Below are positions 1-16,776 of a stretch of 64,000 nucleotides of DNA, in pieces (positions within the stretch are counted from its first letter, which is position 1; each line of letters opens with the position of its first letter). Source of the DNA: Phymorhynchus buccinoides (Eukaryota; Mollusca; Gastropoda; Neogastropoda; Raphitomidae). The notes beneath the pieces were generated by a model. That model saw only the letters and a program-made list of their open reading frames with translations. It was not told where the DNA came from and searched no databases. The DNA is taken from positions 40,031,367 to 40,095,366 of the forward strand of contig CM065699.1 of the NCBI GenBank assembly GCA_017654935.2, given 5' to 3'. Made by a program: the position numbers and the translations under genes.

Positions 1-4964
<4,964 letters not shown>

Positions 4965-5371
4965 TGGCATTACTATATCTCAAAATAAAATTTCAGTCCC
5001 CTCAATTTTGACTTCAAAGTGATTTTCACTGTATGTCTAAGGACATTTTCACTGTATGTATCCTGAACAAAATAAAAACCCAACTCACGCAGTGGCTGAT
5101 GAAGATCCGGACGTTGTGGGGCAGCAGGTGAAAGTCTCCCTTGGCCACGGGGCAGGGCCCCATCTTCTTGACGCGGATCTCGTGTACCTCGTAGGGGATG
5201 TCATCCTCCTTCAGGTGGGGGTACATGCTGGCGTACACCCCCTGCTTCTTCTGCTGCGGCTGCTTCTTCTGCATCTGGTACATTTTTTACCCTCGGGGGT
5301 TTGAATGAAGTTTTGACAGGGAAACGCAGAGAACATTAGGTACATGTAGTAGCAAAAAGCCTCAAAATATA
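4965..5371. repeat. Segment identical to the right end of the window
   Basis: By eye, 4965-5371 matches 63594-64000 without difference at an offset of 58,629 bases. The copy covers the last part of PEPCK intron 1, exon 1 and 88 bases upstream. Similarity stops abruptly at the poly-A tract on the left and runs to the window edge on the right, so the full length of the duplication is unknown. It is either an assembly duplication or a very recent tandem duplication. Confidence 0.9.
5089..5283 (-). CDS. Second copy of PEPCK exon 1 (65 codons), isolated
   Basis: Same 65 codons as exon 1 at 63718-63912, from ATG to a TGC codon followed by a GTGAGT donor. In the direction of transcription only about 120 bases of intron follow before the poly-A tract, so no further exons can be tied to this copy here. 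Nothing marks it as decayed. It is either the start of a second PEPCK gene lying to the left or, more likely, an assembly duplicate of the real exon 1. Confidence 0.75.
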
Positions 5372-5399
5372 CAAAGAGTTCGCACTCCGGAGCTGACTG

Positions 5400-7790
5400 A
5401 AGCCGGTTCTTACTACTCCCACCCTTTCACCTACGCTACAGGCGGGGATCATTTGTGAAACTCACTCACTGCCTCTGTTTACCATACTTAACACTTCCCA
5501 CCTTTTCACCTACACTACAGCGTGGGGGATCATTGTGAGCTCACTCACTGCCTCTGTTACCATACTTAGCACTTCCCACCTTCCCACCTTTTCACCTACA
5601 TTAAAGGTGGGGATCGTTTGTAGAACTCACTCACTGCCTACTGTTTCCATACTACTTAACACTTTCCAACCTATTCCACCCTTTCACCTACACTACAGGT
5701 TGGGGATCATTGTGAACTCACTCACTTGCCTCTGTTGCCATACTTAACACTTCCCACCGTCCACCTTTTCACCTACACTAACAGGTGGGGATCATTGTGA
5801 ACTCACTCACTGCTCTTTGTTACCATACTTAACACTTCCCACCTTCCATCTTTTCACCTTCAACTACAGGTGGGGATCATTGTGAACTCACCTCACTGCC
5901 TATCTGTTTCCATACTCAACAACCTTACCCACCTTCCACCCTTTTCACCTACACTTACAGGTTGCGAATCATTGTTTGAACTCACTCACGCCTCCTGTTT
6001 TCCATACTTAACACTGGCCACTGTTCCACTTTCACTTACACTACAGTTGGGATCATTGTGAACTCACTCACTGCCCTCTGTTGCCATACTTAACACTTCC
6101 CACCTTCCACCCCTTTCCACACTACCACTACAGTTGGGGATCATTGTGAACTCACTTACTGCCTCTGTTACCATACTTAACACTTCCCACCTTCCACCTT
6201 TCACCTTACACTACAGGTGGGGATGATGGGTGGACTCACTGCCCTCCACTACCTGATGTTACCATAGCCGTAATCACTTCCCACCTTCCCACCTTTTTCA
6301 CCCTAAACACTTACAGGTGGGAATGATTGGGTGAAACCTCACTCCCACTGCTCCTTGCTGTTTGCCATACGTAAACTCTTCCCACCTCCCCACCCTTTTC
6401 ACCTACACTACGGGAGGTATGGGGATCATTGGGAACTCCCTCACTGCTGACACTGCCTCTGTTGCCATACTTAATAACTTCCCACCTTCCCCCTTCACCT
6501 ACACTACAGGTTACCGATCATTTGACCTCACCCACTCCATCTACTGCCATGGCTACTTAATGCCACTTGGCTCTAATCCTTTTTTCACCTACATTACAGG
6601 TCCCACCCTTGTGAACTCACTCACTGCCTCTGTTTCCATTTACTTTAACAACTTCCCACCTTCCACCCTTTTCACCCTACACTACAGGTGGGGATCATTG
6701 TGGAAACTCACTCACTGCCTCCGTTGTCATACTTGAACTTCCCACCTTCCACATTTTCACCTACACTACAGGTGGGAGCCATGCTTAATCACTTTCCCTG
6801 TTACCATGCTCACCCCTTCCCACTTTCCACCTTTTACCTACACTACAGGTGGGGATCATTGTGAACTCACTCACGGGCCTCTGTTGAGCATGTGCTTACT
6901 TCGGCACTTCCCACCTTCCACCCCTTTTCACCTACACTACAGGTCGGGGGATCATTGTTGGCTGAACTACACTCACTGCCTCTGTTGCCATACTTAACAC
7001 TTCCCACCTTCCCAACCTTTTCACCTACACACTACAGGTGGGGATCATTGTGAACTCACCTCACTTGGGGGCCTCTGTTGCCCCATAGCTTAATCACTTC
7101 CCCACCTTCCACCTTTTCACCTAACACTTACAGGTGGGGAAGCCGATCATGGTGAACTCCCCACTCACTGCCTCTGTTACCATGCTACACCCAACGCTTC
7201 CCCCACCTTCCACCCTTTTCACCTACACTTACAGGATGGGGATCATGTGGTACCCAAAAGCTCCACTCACTGCCTCTGTTAGCCATTACTTTAATTCCTT
7301 TTTCCCCACCTTCACACATCGTTCTCACACCGGAACTCGATTGACCTTCATCGGGTTAGTTTTTGTGCGCCTCATCATTGGATGGTGAAAACTCACTCAC
7401 TGCATCTGTTACCATACTTAACGCTTCCCACCTCCCACCTTTTCACCTACACTACAGTTGGGGATCATTGTGAACTCACTCACTGCCTGCTGTTAGCATA
7501 CTTAATCCTTCCCACCTTCCACCCTTTCACATACACTACAGGTGGGGATCATTGTGAAATCACTCACTGCCTCTGTTACCATACTTGGGCACTTCCCACC
7601 TTCCCCCTTTTCACCTACACTACAGGTGGGGATCATTGTGGAACTCACTCACTGCCTCTGTTACCATACTTGGCACTTCCCACCTTCCACCCTTTCATCT
7701 ACACTACAGGTGTGGATCATTGTGAACTCACTCACTACCTATATACAACAACACTAACACTTCCCATTTTCCACCTTTTTCACCTTCCAG
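5400..7790. repeat. 83-bp tandem array, about 28 degenerate copies
   Basis: The unit contains CTCACTCACTGCCTCTGTTA, CCATACTTAACACTTCCCACC and TTTTCACCTACACTACAGG, then GTGGGGATCATTGTGAA. Copies differ mainly by one- or two-base insertions in C, T and G runs, as expected of noisy long-read consensus or old decay. Reading frames across it are by-products. Each unit carries a pyrimidine-rich run ending in CAG before GTGGGG, which resembles a splice acceptor, but nothing shows that it is used. Confidence 0.9.
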
Positions 7791-7877
7791 GTGGGAAAGT
7801 GAGAAGTTGGCTTCATTCTTTGCCAAGGTCTGTAGGCTGCGAAGTTATCACTCTTTGTGACATTAGGCTTTTGGTAT

Positions 7878-8094
7878 TAGCGGCTCCCAATCGTCCCGCA
7901 AAACAAGGGGTTCCCAGGGACTCCTTCACTTACAATATAGAGGGTCCTAGAGGCGGGATAGAGTGTCCCAGTGGCATTGTGAATGCTAAAAGGAATTTTT
8001 CTTAGTGCATCCCTGGGACACCCTGTACATTCTTTTAGAGGTCCTTTAGAATTTTAGTGCTTCAAGACCCCCAAATGGGGTCCCTGGAGCCCTG
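7878..8094 (+). mobile_element. MITE with CAGGGCTCCCA ends, copy 1
   Basis: Collinear with 56596-56825 over its whole length, with small differences. The second copy has clean inverted ends, CAGGGCTCCCA and TGGGAGCCCTG. Here the left end is decayed and the right end reads GGAGCCCTG. A GGTATT sequence lies close to both ends and may be an old target duplication. It has no coding capacity. Confidence 0.7.
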
Positions 8095-8102
8095 TAGGTA
8101 TT

Positions 8103-8556
8103 ACGGGTACTTTATTGTCACAGAGGGCGTTTCTGTGAGAGTCGGGGTTTGCTCGACACTACCTGGAACTCTTGATCGATGTCTATGAGCGGTCGCATTC
8201 ATAGGTGCGCTGCCACCCAATCAATTTTTTTAATTTTTTTGTTGCAGTGCATGCGAATGTTGTCCTATGGAGCCGGACTGCAAAGGAGAAGGTGGTTAAA
8301 TGTATTGGACCAAATCGACACCCTTTTTCGTTGCCACTGGTGGCTTAACGCGGATGAAAAGTGCTATGGGCAGATGGGACCTCGGGTTTATCATCTCATC
8401 AGAAAGAATCCACATTCAGAGCGTAAGGCCTCTTTAGTTTCCCTAGTGCTGCAAAGTGAGAGAAAAATCGCCTGTACCAAGGTTTCGAACCCCAGTTTGC
8501 TTGTGCACAAGTCGAACGCGTTACCTCTGTGCCACTCTACTGTATTTTCGAGCAAA
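8103..8556 (-). mobile_element. SINE-B copy, minus strand, decayed
   Basis: On the minus strand this has the same order of blocks as the SINE-B copies at 51735-52110 and 59990-60376: a tRNA-like head with a B-box-like GGTTTCGAACC region near 8485, the block around CGATAAACCGAGGTCC, and the tail ending CTGTGAC. The middle is diverged and carries a T-rich run near 8225. Open frames over this region are accidental. Confidence 0.65.
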
Positions 8557-8912
8557 GATGCTTCCCGATTGGGGAGTTCACACAATAACATTATTGTGGC
8601 GCACGAAGGTTCAGGGTGGTCTCTGGCCTTTGACTGTAGGATTGTGTTTGGTGCTTTCAGTAACTGACAGACGCGTTACTCATAGTCGATGTATGTGTTT
8701 AAACCGAGGCGTGGTTACCGCTACACCTAGCTGCATTTTAAAAAAATCGGACCTTTACTGGGAGTTGCTGCAATACCTCCGGGCATTGCCTCCAGTATTG
8801 TTTCCCACCATCTTTGTTATTCTACAAATATCCCATATAGTGTCTGATCCAGACCGATCGAGAGGACATAAAACATCATTTTTCATTCCGATTGTGGGAA
8901 CACAGTCATGAT
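8557..8912. other. Unassigned sequence
   Basis: I see no gene, RNA or repeat with a second copy in the window. The open frames here are short and low in coding character. Confidence 0.5.
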
Positions 8913-8990
8913 TTCTTCTTCTTCTTCTTCCTATTGGGATGTTTAGCCCTGCCCCACGCCCTTCATTAGGACTGCTATTGGCTCATTCAG
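8913..8990 (-). mobile_element. 3' fragment of SINE-A
   Basis: (TTC)n followed by a block close to GGGATGTTTATCCTGCCCC and the CTGCTATTGGC block. This is the order at the 3' end of the fuller SINE-A copies at 28175-28556 and 42078-42493 read on the minus strand. Only the tail end is present. Confidence 0.65.
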
Positions 8991-9114
8991 TCACTCATTG
9001 ACGGAGAGATGTCTTTGGGTTTCTTTTTATTAGGCATAGTTTACGGTCGTGTGCTTATAAATGTTGCATCACAGTACATTGAGACTGATTAACCTTTACT
9101 GGATCATGCTTTTG

Positions 9115-9335
9115 ACTACACGGACAAAATGGCTGGGGTCTTCCACGACCCCCTACTCAGAAAAGAGCAAATTGTTTATCCCTGTCCGGATGGCGGGGTT
9201 CTCCCACGACCCCTACTTGTAAAAGAGGCACCATGTGTTTATCCCTGACCGGATGGCGGGGGTCTCCCACGACCCATACTCAATGCCACTGCAGTGCTCT
9301 GACCCAGTAGTGGTCGTGGGAGACCCCCGTCATGC
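9115..9335. repeat. Three tandem units of about 64 bp plus an inverted copy
   Basis: Three units contain GGATGGCGGGGGTCTCCCAC or a close variant, near 9125, 9188 and 9250. An inverted copy, GTCGTGGGAGACCCCCGTCAT without its first base, sits at about 9312-9331 and could form a hairpin with the last unit. A related GGTCGTGGGCGACCCC lies near 9497. No second locus is seen in the window. Confidence 0.6.
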
Positions 9336-10382
9336 ACGACATGTAGGTCAATATTATGCAAAGTCAAATATTACGTCATTTTGTATTTTATACATATTAA
9401 TGAAATTTAACACACTTAAAGATATTTACGTTTTTGACAAAGTCATGAATTTTTAAATAGTTTTTAGAGATATAACATGTTTTGTGTTTCTAGGGGTCGT
9501 GGGCGACCCCAGAAGTCGGTAAGCGGTAAACATGAGTTACCACTAGCTGCAGTTAGTGTCCTTCAGAGCCTGCAATGTGACAATCACAACTTGCGCGCTG
9601 TGAGTATTTTTGGTTGAGGACCACACACAAAAAAAATAGTGGTGTGTGCCTAAGGGGAACAGCGGCCCCCCAGCAAAAAAATAAGGGTATGTAGGTAGGA
9701 TGCTTTTGGGGTGTTTTTTTTGTGGGGGGGGGGGTTTTTTTTCCCAGGTCAAAATTGACATAACACAAAGGCTCCTCTCACTCTCTCCCTCACTCTTACT
9801 CTCTTGTGCTATCCTGTTGTGTGTGGTGTGTGTGTGGGGTGTGTGGCGTATCTGACAGAACATCGAGTAATTTAAGCAGTGGTCTCCCCCAAAGTACATA
9901 TATACACTAGGTGTGTCTCATGAACATCGAGTGATTTAAAGCAAACAACCCATTGTTAGCTCTTCACTCTCCAGCTCTTGATTGATCGCAAAGTGGTGTT
10001 GGAAACTCTAGTTCGAAAGGGTTCAGGCTAAGATAGACTGGAATCCAGACGCATCGGCAAGTGATAAATATTTTCACTTTTCCAATACATTTTCCGGATT
10101 GAATGTCCCGGGGAAAAACTCCACGGGGGCGGGGTGTTAAGATGCTTTGAAGCTGACGCTAATCAGTAAGTGTAATCAGCACTCATATTTCATTTGAAAT
10201 ATGAGCGTTCCCCATATGGCTATCTCTCTCCTTTTCGCGCTGTTTGGTCTTGGCCAAGGCGCAAAAAGACATCATAGGGTTGGCCGAAAATCATAAGGTA
10301 GGTAGGGATACCTTAACCACAACTTTTTTTACTTGGGGGGCCTTAATCAGTTAATGCAAGGCCTACATGGTAAAAGTGGGGT
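9336..10382. other. Unassigned intergenic sequence
   Basis: AT-rich stretch to about 9480, then G/T runs near 9720-9735 and (GT)n near 9820-9845. The rest has no recognisable coding or repeat match in the window. Confidence 0.5.
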
Positions 10383-12190
10383 CATGTCTATGTGTCTGAG
10401 TATCTGTGTCCACGTCTCGATGTGTCTGAGTGTCTGTGTCCACGTCTCGATGTGTCCGAGTAGGCTGGTGTCCACATCTCTAATGTGTCCGAGTATCTGT
10501 GTCCACTGTCTCGATGTGTCTGATATGTAACTGTGTCCACGTCTCTATGTGTCCGAGTATCTGTGTCCACGTCTCTATGTCGCTCCACGTATCTGTATCC
10601 ACACTCGATGTGGCCGAGTATCTGTGTCCATCACTCCATTTCGCTATGTGTCTGAGTATCTGTGTCCACGTCTCTAAGTGTCCGAGTATCTGTATCCACA
10701 TCTCGATGTGTCCGAGAAATATAATCTGTGTCCACGTCTCGATGTGTCCGAGTATCTGTGTCCACGTCTCGATGTGTCCGAGTTTCTGTGTCCACGTGTC
10801 TGTGTCCGAGTATCTGTGTCCACGTCTTGATGTGTCTGAGTGTCTGTGTCCACGTCTCTATGTGTCCGAGTATCTGTGTCTGAGTATCTGTGTCCACGTC
10901 TCGATGTGTCCGAGTGTCTGTGTCCACGTCTCGATGTGTCCGAGTATCTGTGTCCACGTCTCAATGTGTCCGAGTATCTAACTGTCTCACTCTAGATGTG
11001 TCTGAGTATCTGTGTCCACGTCTCGATGTGTCCGAGTATCTGTGTCCACGTCTCGATGTGTCCGAGTGTCTGTCACTCTGTGTCCACATCTCGATGTGTC
11101 TAAGTTAAGTATCTGTGTCCACGTCTCGATGTGTCCGAGTATCTGTGTCCACGTCTCGATGTGTCCGAGTATCTGTGTCCACATGTGTGTCCGAGTATCT
11201 GTGTCCACGTCTTGATGTGTCTGAGTGTCTGTGTCCACATCTCGATGTGTCCGAGTAGCTGTAGTCCACATCTTGATGTGTCCGAGTATCTGTGTCCACA
11301 TGTGTGTCCGAGTATCTGTGTCCCCCCCCCCATGTGTCTGAGTGTCTGTGTCCACGTCTCGATGTGTCCGAGTTTCTGTGTCCACGTGTCTGTGTCCGAG
11401 TATCTGTGTCCACGGCTCTATGTGTCTGAGTTGTCTGGTGTCCACATCTCGATGTGTTCCGAGTTTCTGTTTCCACGTCGTCAATGTGTCCGCGTATCTA
11501 TGTCCACGTCTCTGATGTGTCTGAGTATTCTGTGTGCCACGTCTCGATGTGTCCGAGTATCTGTGTCCACGTCTCGATGTGTCTGAGTGTCTGTGTTCAC
11601 GTCTCGATGTGTCTGAGTATCTGTGTCCACATCTCGATGTGTCTAAGTTAAGTATCTGTGTCCACGTCTCGATGTGTCTGAGTATCTGTGTCCACGTCTC
11701 GATGTGTCCGAGTGTCTGTGTCCACGTCTCGATGTGTCTGAGTATCTGTGTCCACGTCTCGATGTGTCCGAGTATCTCTACTATCTATGTCCACGTCTCG
11801 ATGTATCTGAGTATCTGTGCCCACATCTTGATGTGTCTGAGTGTCTGTGTCCACATCTTGATGTGTCCGAGTGTCTGTGTCCACATGTGTGTCCGAGTAT
11901 CTGTGTCCACGTCTCGATGTATCCGAGTATCTGTGTCCACGTCTCGATGTGTCCGAGTATCTGTGTCCACGTCTCGATGTGTCCGGGTATCTCAGAGTGT
12001 CCACGTGTCTGTGTCCGAGTATCTGTGTCCACATCTCGATGTGTCCGAGTATCTGTGTGTCCAAGTCTCGATGTGTCCAAGTATCTGCGACTGTGTCCAC
12101 ATCTCTATGTGTCCGAGTATCTGTGTCCACGTCTCGATGTGTCCGAGTCACTCATCTGTGTCCATTGGTCTCGAGGTGTCCCATTGGTCA
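10383..12190. repeat. 30-bp minisatellite, about 60 copies
   Basis: The consensus unit joins GATGTGTCCGAGTATCTGTG and TCCACGTCTC. It alternates between variants (TGTCTGAG, TCTTGATG, CACATCTCG), and some short units read CCACGTGTCTGTGTCCGAG. Because 30 is a multiple of three and the unit lacks stops, long frames open on both strands as ten-residue repeats. I treat them as non-coding. Confidence 0.95.
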
Positions 12191-12852
12191 CTTTGACGTA
12201 AGTTCCACATTTTCATTATTTAACAGCTTATTATTAGTGTGTACCTAACTGCAAAAATGTAGATGACCAGTGGTCAGTGACAACTGACAATCACCTGTGC
12301 TCAATTGAATTCTGATGCCTGCCTTATTACTTATTAGTCCATAAGGGTGGCGCTGCACTGCAGGAGACACGCTCTCCAGGTGAAAGCAACCCGAATTTCA
12401 CACAGAGAGACGACTAGAAATTATATATGCAAATTGAAAAATAGTGCAGACAAGTGTTGTTCTTGCACAGTCCAGTCACACTCATTTAAATAAATGAAAA
12501 AATATACAAAAAGATAAAAAGAAAATACCTTAGAACGCAATGTGCAAATGTTTCCAACTTCAATTAATCAGCAGATTTCCCGTGTCCTCGGCAGTGCCAA
12601 CGGAATGTCCCTAGTTCCGGCTTCTGGTTCAGCACCCGGCTAGTTCGTAAACACATTCAGTGCAATGAGTTTGTTTGGATCAAGGGCAAAAACAACGCGT
12701 CCCTCGTCGACCTTCAGCCATCAGGGTCAAGGTCTTTCTGGTGAAAATGAAAGTAGGCTTGCCAGCTCAGCAGCACGGTGTGCTCAGCAGTCAAAAGTAT
12801 TTTATATTAATTATATCCGAATTCTTTGTCTGTTTACTATTTTCCATTATTA
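12191..12852. other. Unassigned sequence with a SINE tail fragment at about 12350-12412
   Basis: The stretch GGTGGCGCTGCACTGCAGG to CCCGAATTTCACACAGAGAG matches the 3' tail shared by SINE-B and SINE-C in this window. Nothing else is recognised. Confidence 0.55.
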
Positions 12853-13064
12853 TCGTGTAAATTCTTCGCTCGCTACTATGAGTTAGCATTTGCGACATTA
12901 AGGATGAACGCAATTTCACTTTTTCCGTATTTGAAACACTTTTCCGTACTCAAATCGTTCACATTTCATGACATTACGGAAAAAAGTGAAATTTTAAACA
13001 AATCGCTCAATGTCGCAAATGCTAAGTCTCATAGTCATAGTAGCGAGCGAAGTATTTACACGAT
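12853..13064. mobile_element. Foldback element of about 212 bp
   Basis: Two arms are inverted copies of each other. The left arm starts ATCGTGTAAATTCTTCGCTC and the right arm ends GAGCGAAGTATTTACACGAT. The arms also share blocks such as TTAGCATTTGCGACATT and TTTCACTTTTTCCGTA. The structure would fold into a long imperfect hairpin. It lacks coding capacity, as foldback MITEs do. Confidence 0.75.
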
Positions 13065-13315
13065 GCTACTTTTTTGCATACGACAATGTGGAGGTGAAAG
13101 AGCAGGGTAAGGACAAAACGAAACAAGTAAACAAGCAAACAAAGTTGAATAAAGAGCTAGGGTGTTTTTTGGTTGTTCGGGATAGGCGACGAGAGTTATC
13201 TGTGTGTCACGAAGTCGACAGCAAAATCGAAAGTAGGCCTAACAGCAAAACAGTACACATAGCTAAGAACTTGGTAGTATTTTACTACCATCTAAAATTG
13301 GCGAGCGAGCGTGAG

Positions 13316-13515
13316 TATGTGTGTGTGTGTGTGTGTACCGGATGTGTGTGTGTGTTTGTGCGTGCGTGCGTGTGTGTGTGTGTGTGTGTCAGTGGTGTGT
13401 GCCATGACAGTGTGTGTCATGTGAATACATTAAATATTAAGTACATCTCTCTCTCTCTCTCTCTCTCTCTCATTCTCTCTCTCTCCTCTCTCTATCTCTC
13501 TCTCTCTCCCTCTCT
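13316..13515. repeat. (GT)n then (CT)n microsatellites
   Basis: Interrupted GT/GC-T run at 13316-13390 and CT run at 13447-13515. Simple repeat only. Confidence 0.9.
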
Positions 13516-14140
13516 GGGTTCTCAAAGGTCGCCTGTGGGTTGTCAAGGTATAGTTGGTTTTCCCATGTGGTTTCCCCCCGACAATTTTACTGTTCGTCGA
13601 ATCAGTACCTATAAATAGTTAACAGGGGAAAATCCTGTTCTAATTTAGGAAACATGTACGAAAAAGGAAGTTCGAGTCGGTTGTTGGACACAGTATGCCT
13701 TTTCTATGAATTTCAAAGGATGATTTTGAGGACCAGTGACAGTGTGACACTTTTCTGCTTATTACACGACGTTTGAGGTCAGTCAAATTAACAGAAATCA
13801 CTGTAAACTTGCTTCTTTTTCCTTTTTTAATATCGTATTTACTATTATGAATGGGTCCTGGTGTCATGCAGTGGTGTCGAGTAAAATAGGCCAGGCATAC
13901 AGGACGTAAAAAATTAATCTTCGTCATGCAACAGCCTAAGCCTTATACTATAAGCGGATAGGCAAACTGTTGCGTTTATTAACAAAGCAGTGTTTAATAC
14001 ATACCCAACAGAGGGAGTAGACAGGTCAGTTTGCTGTGCCAAGTTTGCAAAACAAGTTGGTCATCGTTCTGTTATGTCTAAGAAGCAGGCTAGTTGGGTG
14101 CCAGAATGATCAATTTAATGACTCGTGGGCCCCAAAGAGA
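13516..14140. other. Unassigned sequence
   Basis: No gene or internal repeat recognised. A 95-codon minus-strand frame at 13640-13927 has no family resemblance that I can name. Confidence 0.4.
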
Positions 14141-14144
14141 AGAA

Positions 14145-14663
14145 GAAAAAGAAGTCCTTCGGATGAGAGCTTAAAACCGAGGTCCCGTGTGTGCGAACGC
14201 ATGCACAAAGATCTTGCGCGCACGTTAAAGGCCCATTCCACTATTCGGTAGGAGTAGGCCATGTTGTGCCGGTGGGATGGATGACACGAACTCACATAGC
14301 ATGCATCCTGTGGGAAACTGGACGTTTCGTACCCGAGTCGATTCGTACACGACGATTCGTACCAATTTTGTTTATGTCGTTTCGTACTCAGCTTGGACGA
14401 TTAGACAAGGATAGGGTTAGGATATAACGCCCGGGATAGGGTTAGGATTAGGGTTGGGGTTAGGGTTAGAAATGAAAACAAAAAGTCAAGACAAAATGCC
14501 TGGGTACAAAACGTCGAGGGTGCGAAACGTCGAGGGTACGAAATGTCATGTATTCATCATGTGCACCTATTGCAGTCTACTGTTAAACGGAGACTGGGCG
14601 TGGGGCAGGATAACCATCCCCAATAAGAGGAAGAAGAAGAAGAAGAGAATAATAATAATAAGA
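14145..14663 (+). mobile_element. SINE-A copy, 5' truncated, split by a MITE
   Basis: Plus-strand order: TCCTTCGGATGAG, ACCGAGGTCCCGTGTG, AAGATCTTGCGCGCACG, CGGTGGGATGGATGACACGA, GCATCCTGTG, then after an interruption at 14313-14555, CTATTGCAGTC and CAGGATAACCATCCCC, ending in (GAA)n. The same order appears in reverse at 28175-28556 and 42078-42493. The block TCCTTCGGATGAG...CCGAGGTCCC is typical of the central domain of metazoan tRNA-derived SINEs (established knowledge). The tRNA head is missing here. Confidence 0.8.
14313..14555. mobile_element. 243-bp MITE with TTTCGTACCC inverted ends inserted in SINE-A
   Basis: The ends are imperfect inverted repeats: GACGTTTCGTACCC on the left and GGGTACGAAATGTC on the right. 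An 8-bp near-perfect target duplication flanks it, ATCCTGTG at 14305-14312 and ATCATGTG at 14556-14563. The interior holds telomere-like AGGGTTAGG runs (14408-14468). The uninterrupted SINE-A copies show what the empty site looks like. An 8-bp duplication suits hAT or P elements, but there is no coding sequence to decide. Confidence 0.7.
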
Positions 14664-15289
14664 AGAAGAGCATGTATAGGGCCTATATATATAGGCCTGT
14701 CACACAACTTCCCCTCCTTATATGAATGACCTAGTTTGCGTGAATATATAATTATATAAGCCAATTAATGCTCACATGTGGAATCACGCATCTTATCTAC
14801 ATAAAAAAAAAATGTTGAAAAAAAGGCAGGAGAATGGGCCAATTATAAGTCAGACAGCAAAGGGAAAAGGTAGAGTCAAAGAGAGTGGCAGATGAGAGGA
14901 AGTTACAAGCACAGAAATTCCAGAAGGTGGGGGAACTATTTTTTTACGAAAGACCTCCCCCCCCCCCCCGGTATCCCCATGGGGAGGAGGGCATGTCATA
15001 ATAGGAGGATTCACAGTGTTGCATACGCCATTTTTTTCTGTACCCAGGTACGTGTCACATGTATACATTTCAGTTTTGGGGCTGACATGTGGCTGAAGGA
15101 AAGGGTTAACCCCCCTTTTTTTTTACTGCCTGCTCCCGTGTCTACTACAGCCGGGAACGTGTGATGTTATTCGTGATGATGTCATAACTTTTCATGTCAT
15201 ACTCATAGCCCTGGAATGCTAGTTATTACTTTAGACAAGTCAGGAAAGAAATATCTCCGAGAACCATAGTCTCGCAGGTGTTGACTTAC
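14664..15289. other. Repeat debris: inverted match to 43078-43205 and piggyBac-like MITE remnant
   Basis: 14862-14995 read in reverse matches 43078-43205: TTTGCTTTCTG-type end, GACTCTCTTTGACTC-like block, CCCCCACCTTCTGG and CCCCATGGGGA region. 15035-15110 resembles the right end of the TTAACCCTTTCACC family (ACCCAGGTA, then GGCTGA, then GAAAGGGTTAA). No gene is seen. Confidence 0.55.
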
Positions 15290-16061
15290 CCAAGTACCCC
15301 CCCCGGCCCCACACACACACACACACACAACACACACACTCCCCTGATCCAAAGTAGGGAGGGGATGGGTGGGTGTTTACAAGGTACTTTCTCCTATATT
15401 ACACCGCGTGTATATGGGGGGGGGGGGGGGGGGGGTATATGTATGCCTATTTGCATGTGTGTGAGCAATTATTAGTTTTGTTGTTGTTGAATTTCTTGCT
15501 TTTGATTTTAGTTGTTGTTAAGCGGCATAGAGCTCCACATTTGCGGGGATGAAGTGCGCTCTATAAATGATTCACTATGAGTAGTAGTAGTAGTCAGTAG
15601 TAGGCCTAGTTCTAGTAGTAGTGGTAGTAGTAGTAGTAGTTTATTGGTAGTAGTAGTAGTAGTAGTAGTAAAAGTATTAGTAGTATATACTTAGTCTAGT
15701 GTAGTAGTAGTATAGTAGTAGTAGTAGTAAAAGTACTTTGTGGGGGTGGTAGTAGTAGTAGTAGTCTAGTTGTGGTGGTAGTGGTAGTAGTCTAGTGGTG
15801 GTGGTAGTTAGTAGTAGTGGTGGTAGTATAGTAGTAGTAGCATTGTATAGTATTATGCACGACTTTTGCTCCAACAGTGGAGGGGGGGGGGGGGGGGGGG
15901 GGGGGGGCTAGCTTATTCGGAAAGTACCCCTATGCCGACAATTGCCTGATAGTGGGGGGTGAAGAACGGGTAAAAAAAAAAAGAGAGAGAGGAGGAGGGA
16001 CGCTCATCTCTCTCTCTCTCTCTCGCTGGGTCCATCTCTCTCTCTCTCTCTCTCGCTCTCG

Positions 16062-16096
<35 letters not shown>

Positions 16097-16576
16097 TCTG
16101 TGTTTCTCTCGTCTCTCTCAGCTCTCCTCTCTCTCCTCTTTTCTCTCACGTTCAACTCTCTCGTCTATCTTCCAACCCCCGCTATCCCTCTCTCCTCTAT
16201 CTCCGGTCGCTCTCTCTCCCTTCCTTCTCTCATTCTCAGACTCCACTCCTCCTCGTCAGCTCAGACTCACTCTCCCCGCTCTCTTTATCAGCGACTCTCA
16301 TCCTCTCTCTCTCCGCTCCTTCATTTTCATCCATCTCTCTCTCTCGGCTCGTGTCCCGGCCTCTCCCGTCTCCTCCCTCCTCAATCCTCTCTCCTCGACG
16401 TCCCTCGCCATCCTCTCCATCGGTCCATCCCTCTTCTTACTCTCTCGTCGCATCTCGAGTCGCCCCTCTCGTTACTCTCCTCTCCCCTCATCATTCACCG
16501 GAGCTCTCAAATTCCATCCTCTTCTCTTCAATGCTCTCGTCTCTCTCTCTCGCTCTCCTCTCGCTCGCTCTCATCT
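15290..16576. repeat. Run of simple repeats: (CA)n, G22, (GTA)n, G27, (CT)n-rich
   Basis: (CA)n at 15308-15340, a G run of about 22 at 15415-15436, (GTA)n with interruptions at 15575-15850, a G run of about 27 at 15881-15907, and a degenerate CT-rich stretch of about 560 bp to 16576. The long frames here are composition artefacts. Confidence 0.9.
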
Positions 16577-16776
16577 AATTAATTAATATCGCTATAAAAA
16601 AAAGCAAATATGGTTGCTCTGGGAAGTCATAACACTCTTAACATACTCACTAAACTACAGTACTCAGATCACATTCATTATTCACTGTCAGAGTTTTTGA
16701 TTTCCCTATTACAATTGAATTTGGTATTACAAAATTGGCTGTATTTTTAGTGGAGTGGTGGGGAGTTTAGTGTCCC
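16577..16776. other. Unassigned AT-rich sequence before the gap
   Basis: No feature recognised. It ends at the N run. Confidence 0.6.

Noticed and set aside
7382..8005. 207-codon frame over the 83-bp array
   Set aside because: Repeat translation broken by frame-shifting indels in neighbouring units, running into a MITE.
10333..12248. Long open frames on both strands over the 30-bp repeat
   Set aside because: The unit length is a multiple of three with no stop in most frames, so every frame stays open. No start context, no non-repetitive domain.
15877..16582. 233-codon Ser/Leu-rich frame
   Set aside because: It is a degenerate CT tract, open because CT-rich sequence lacks stops.
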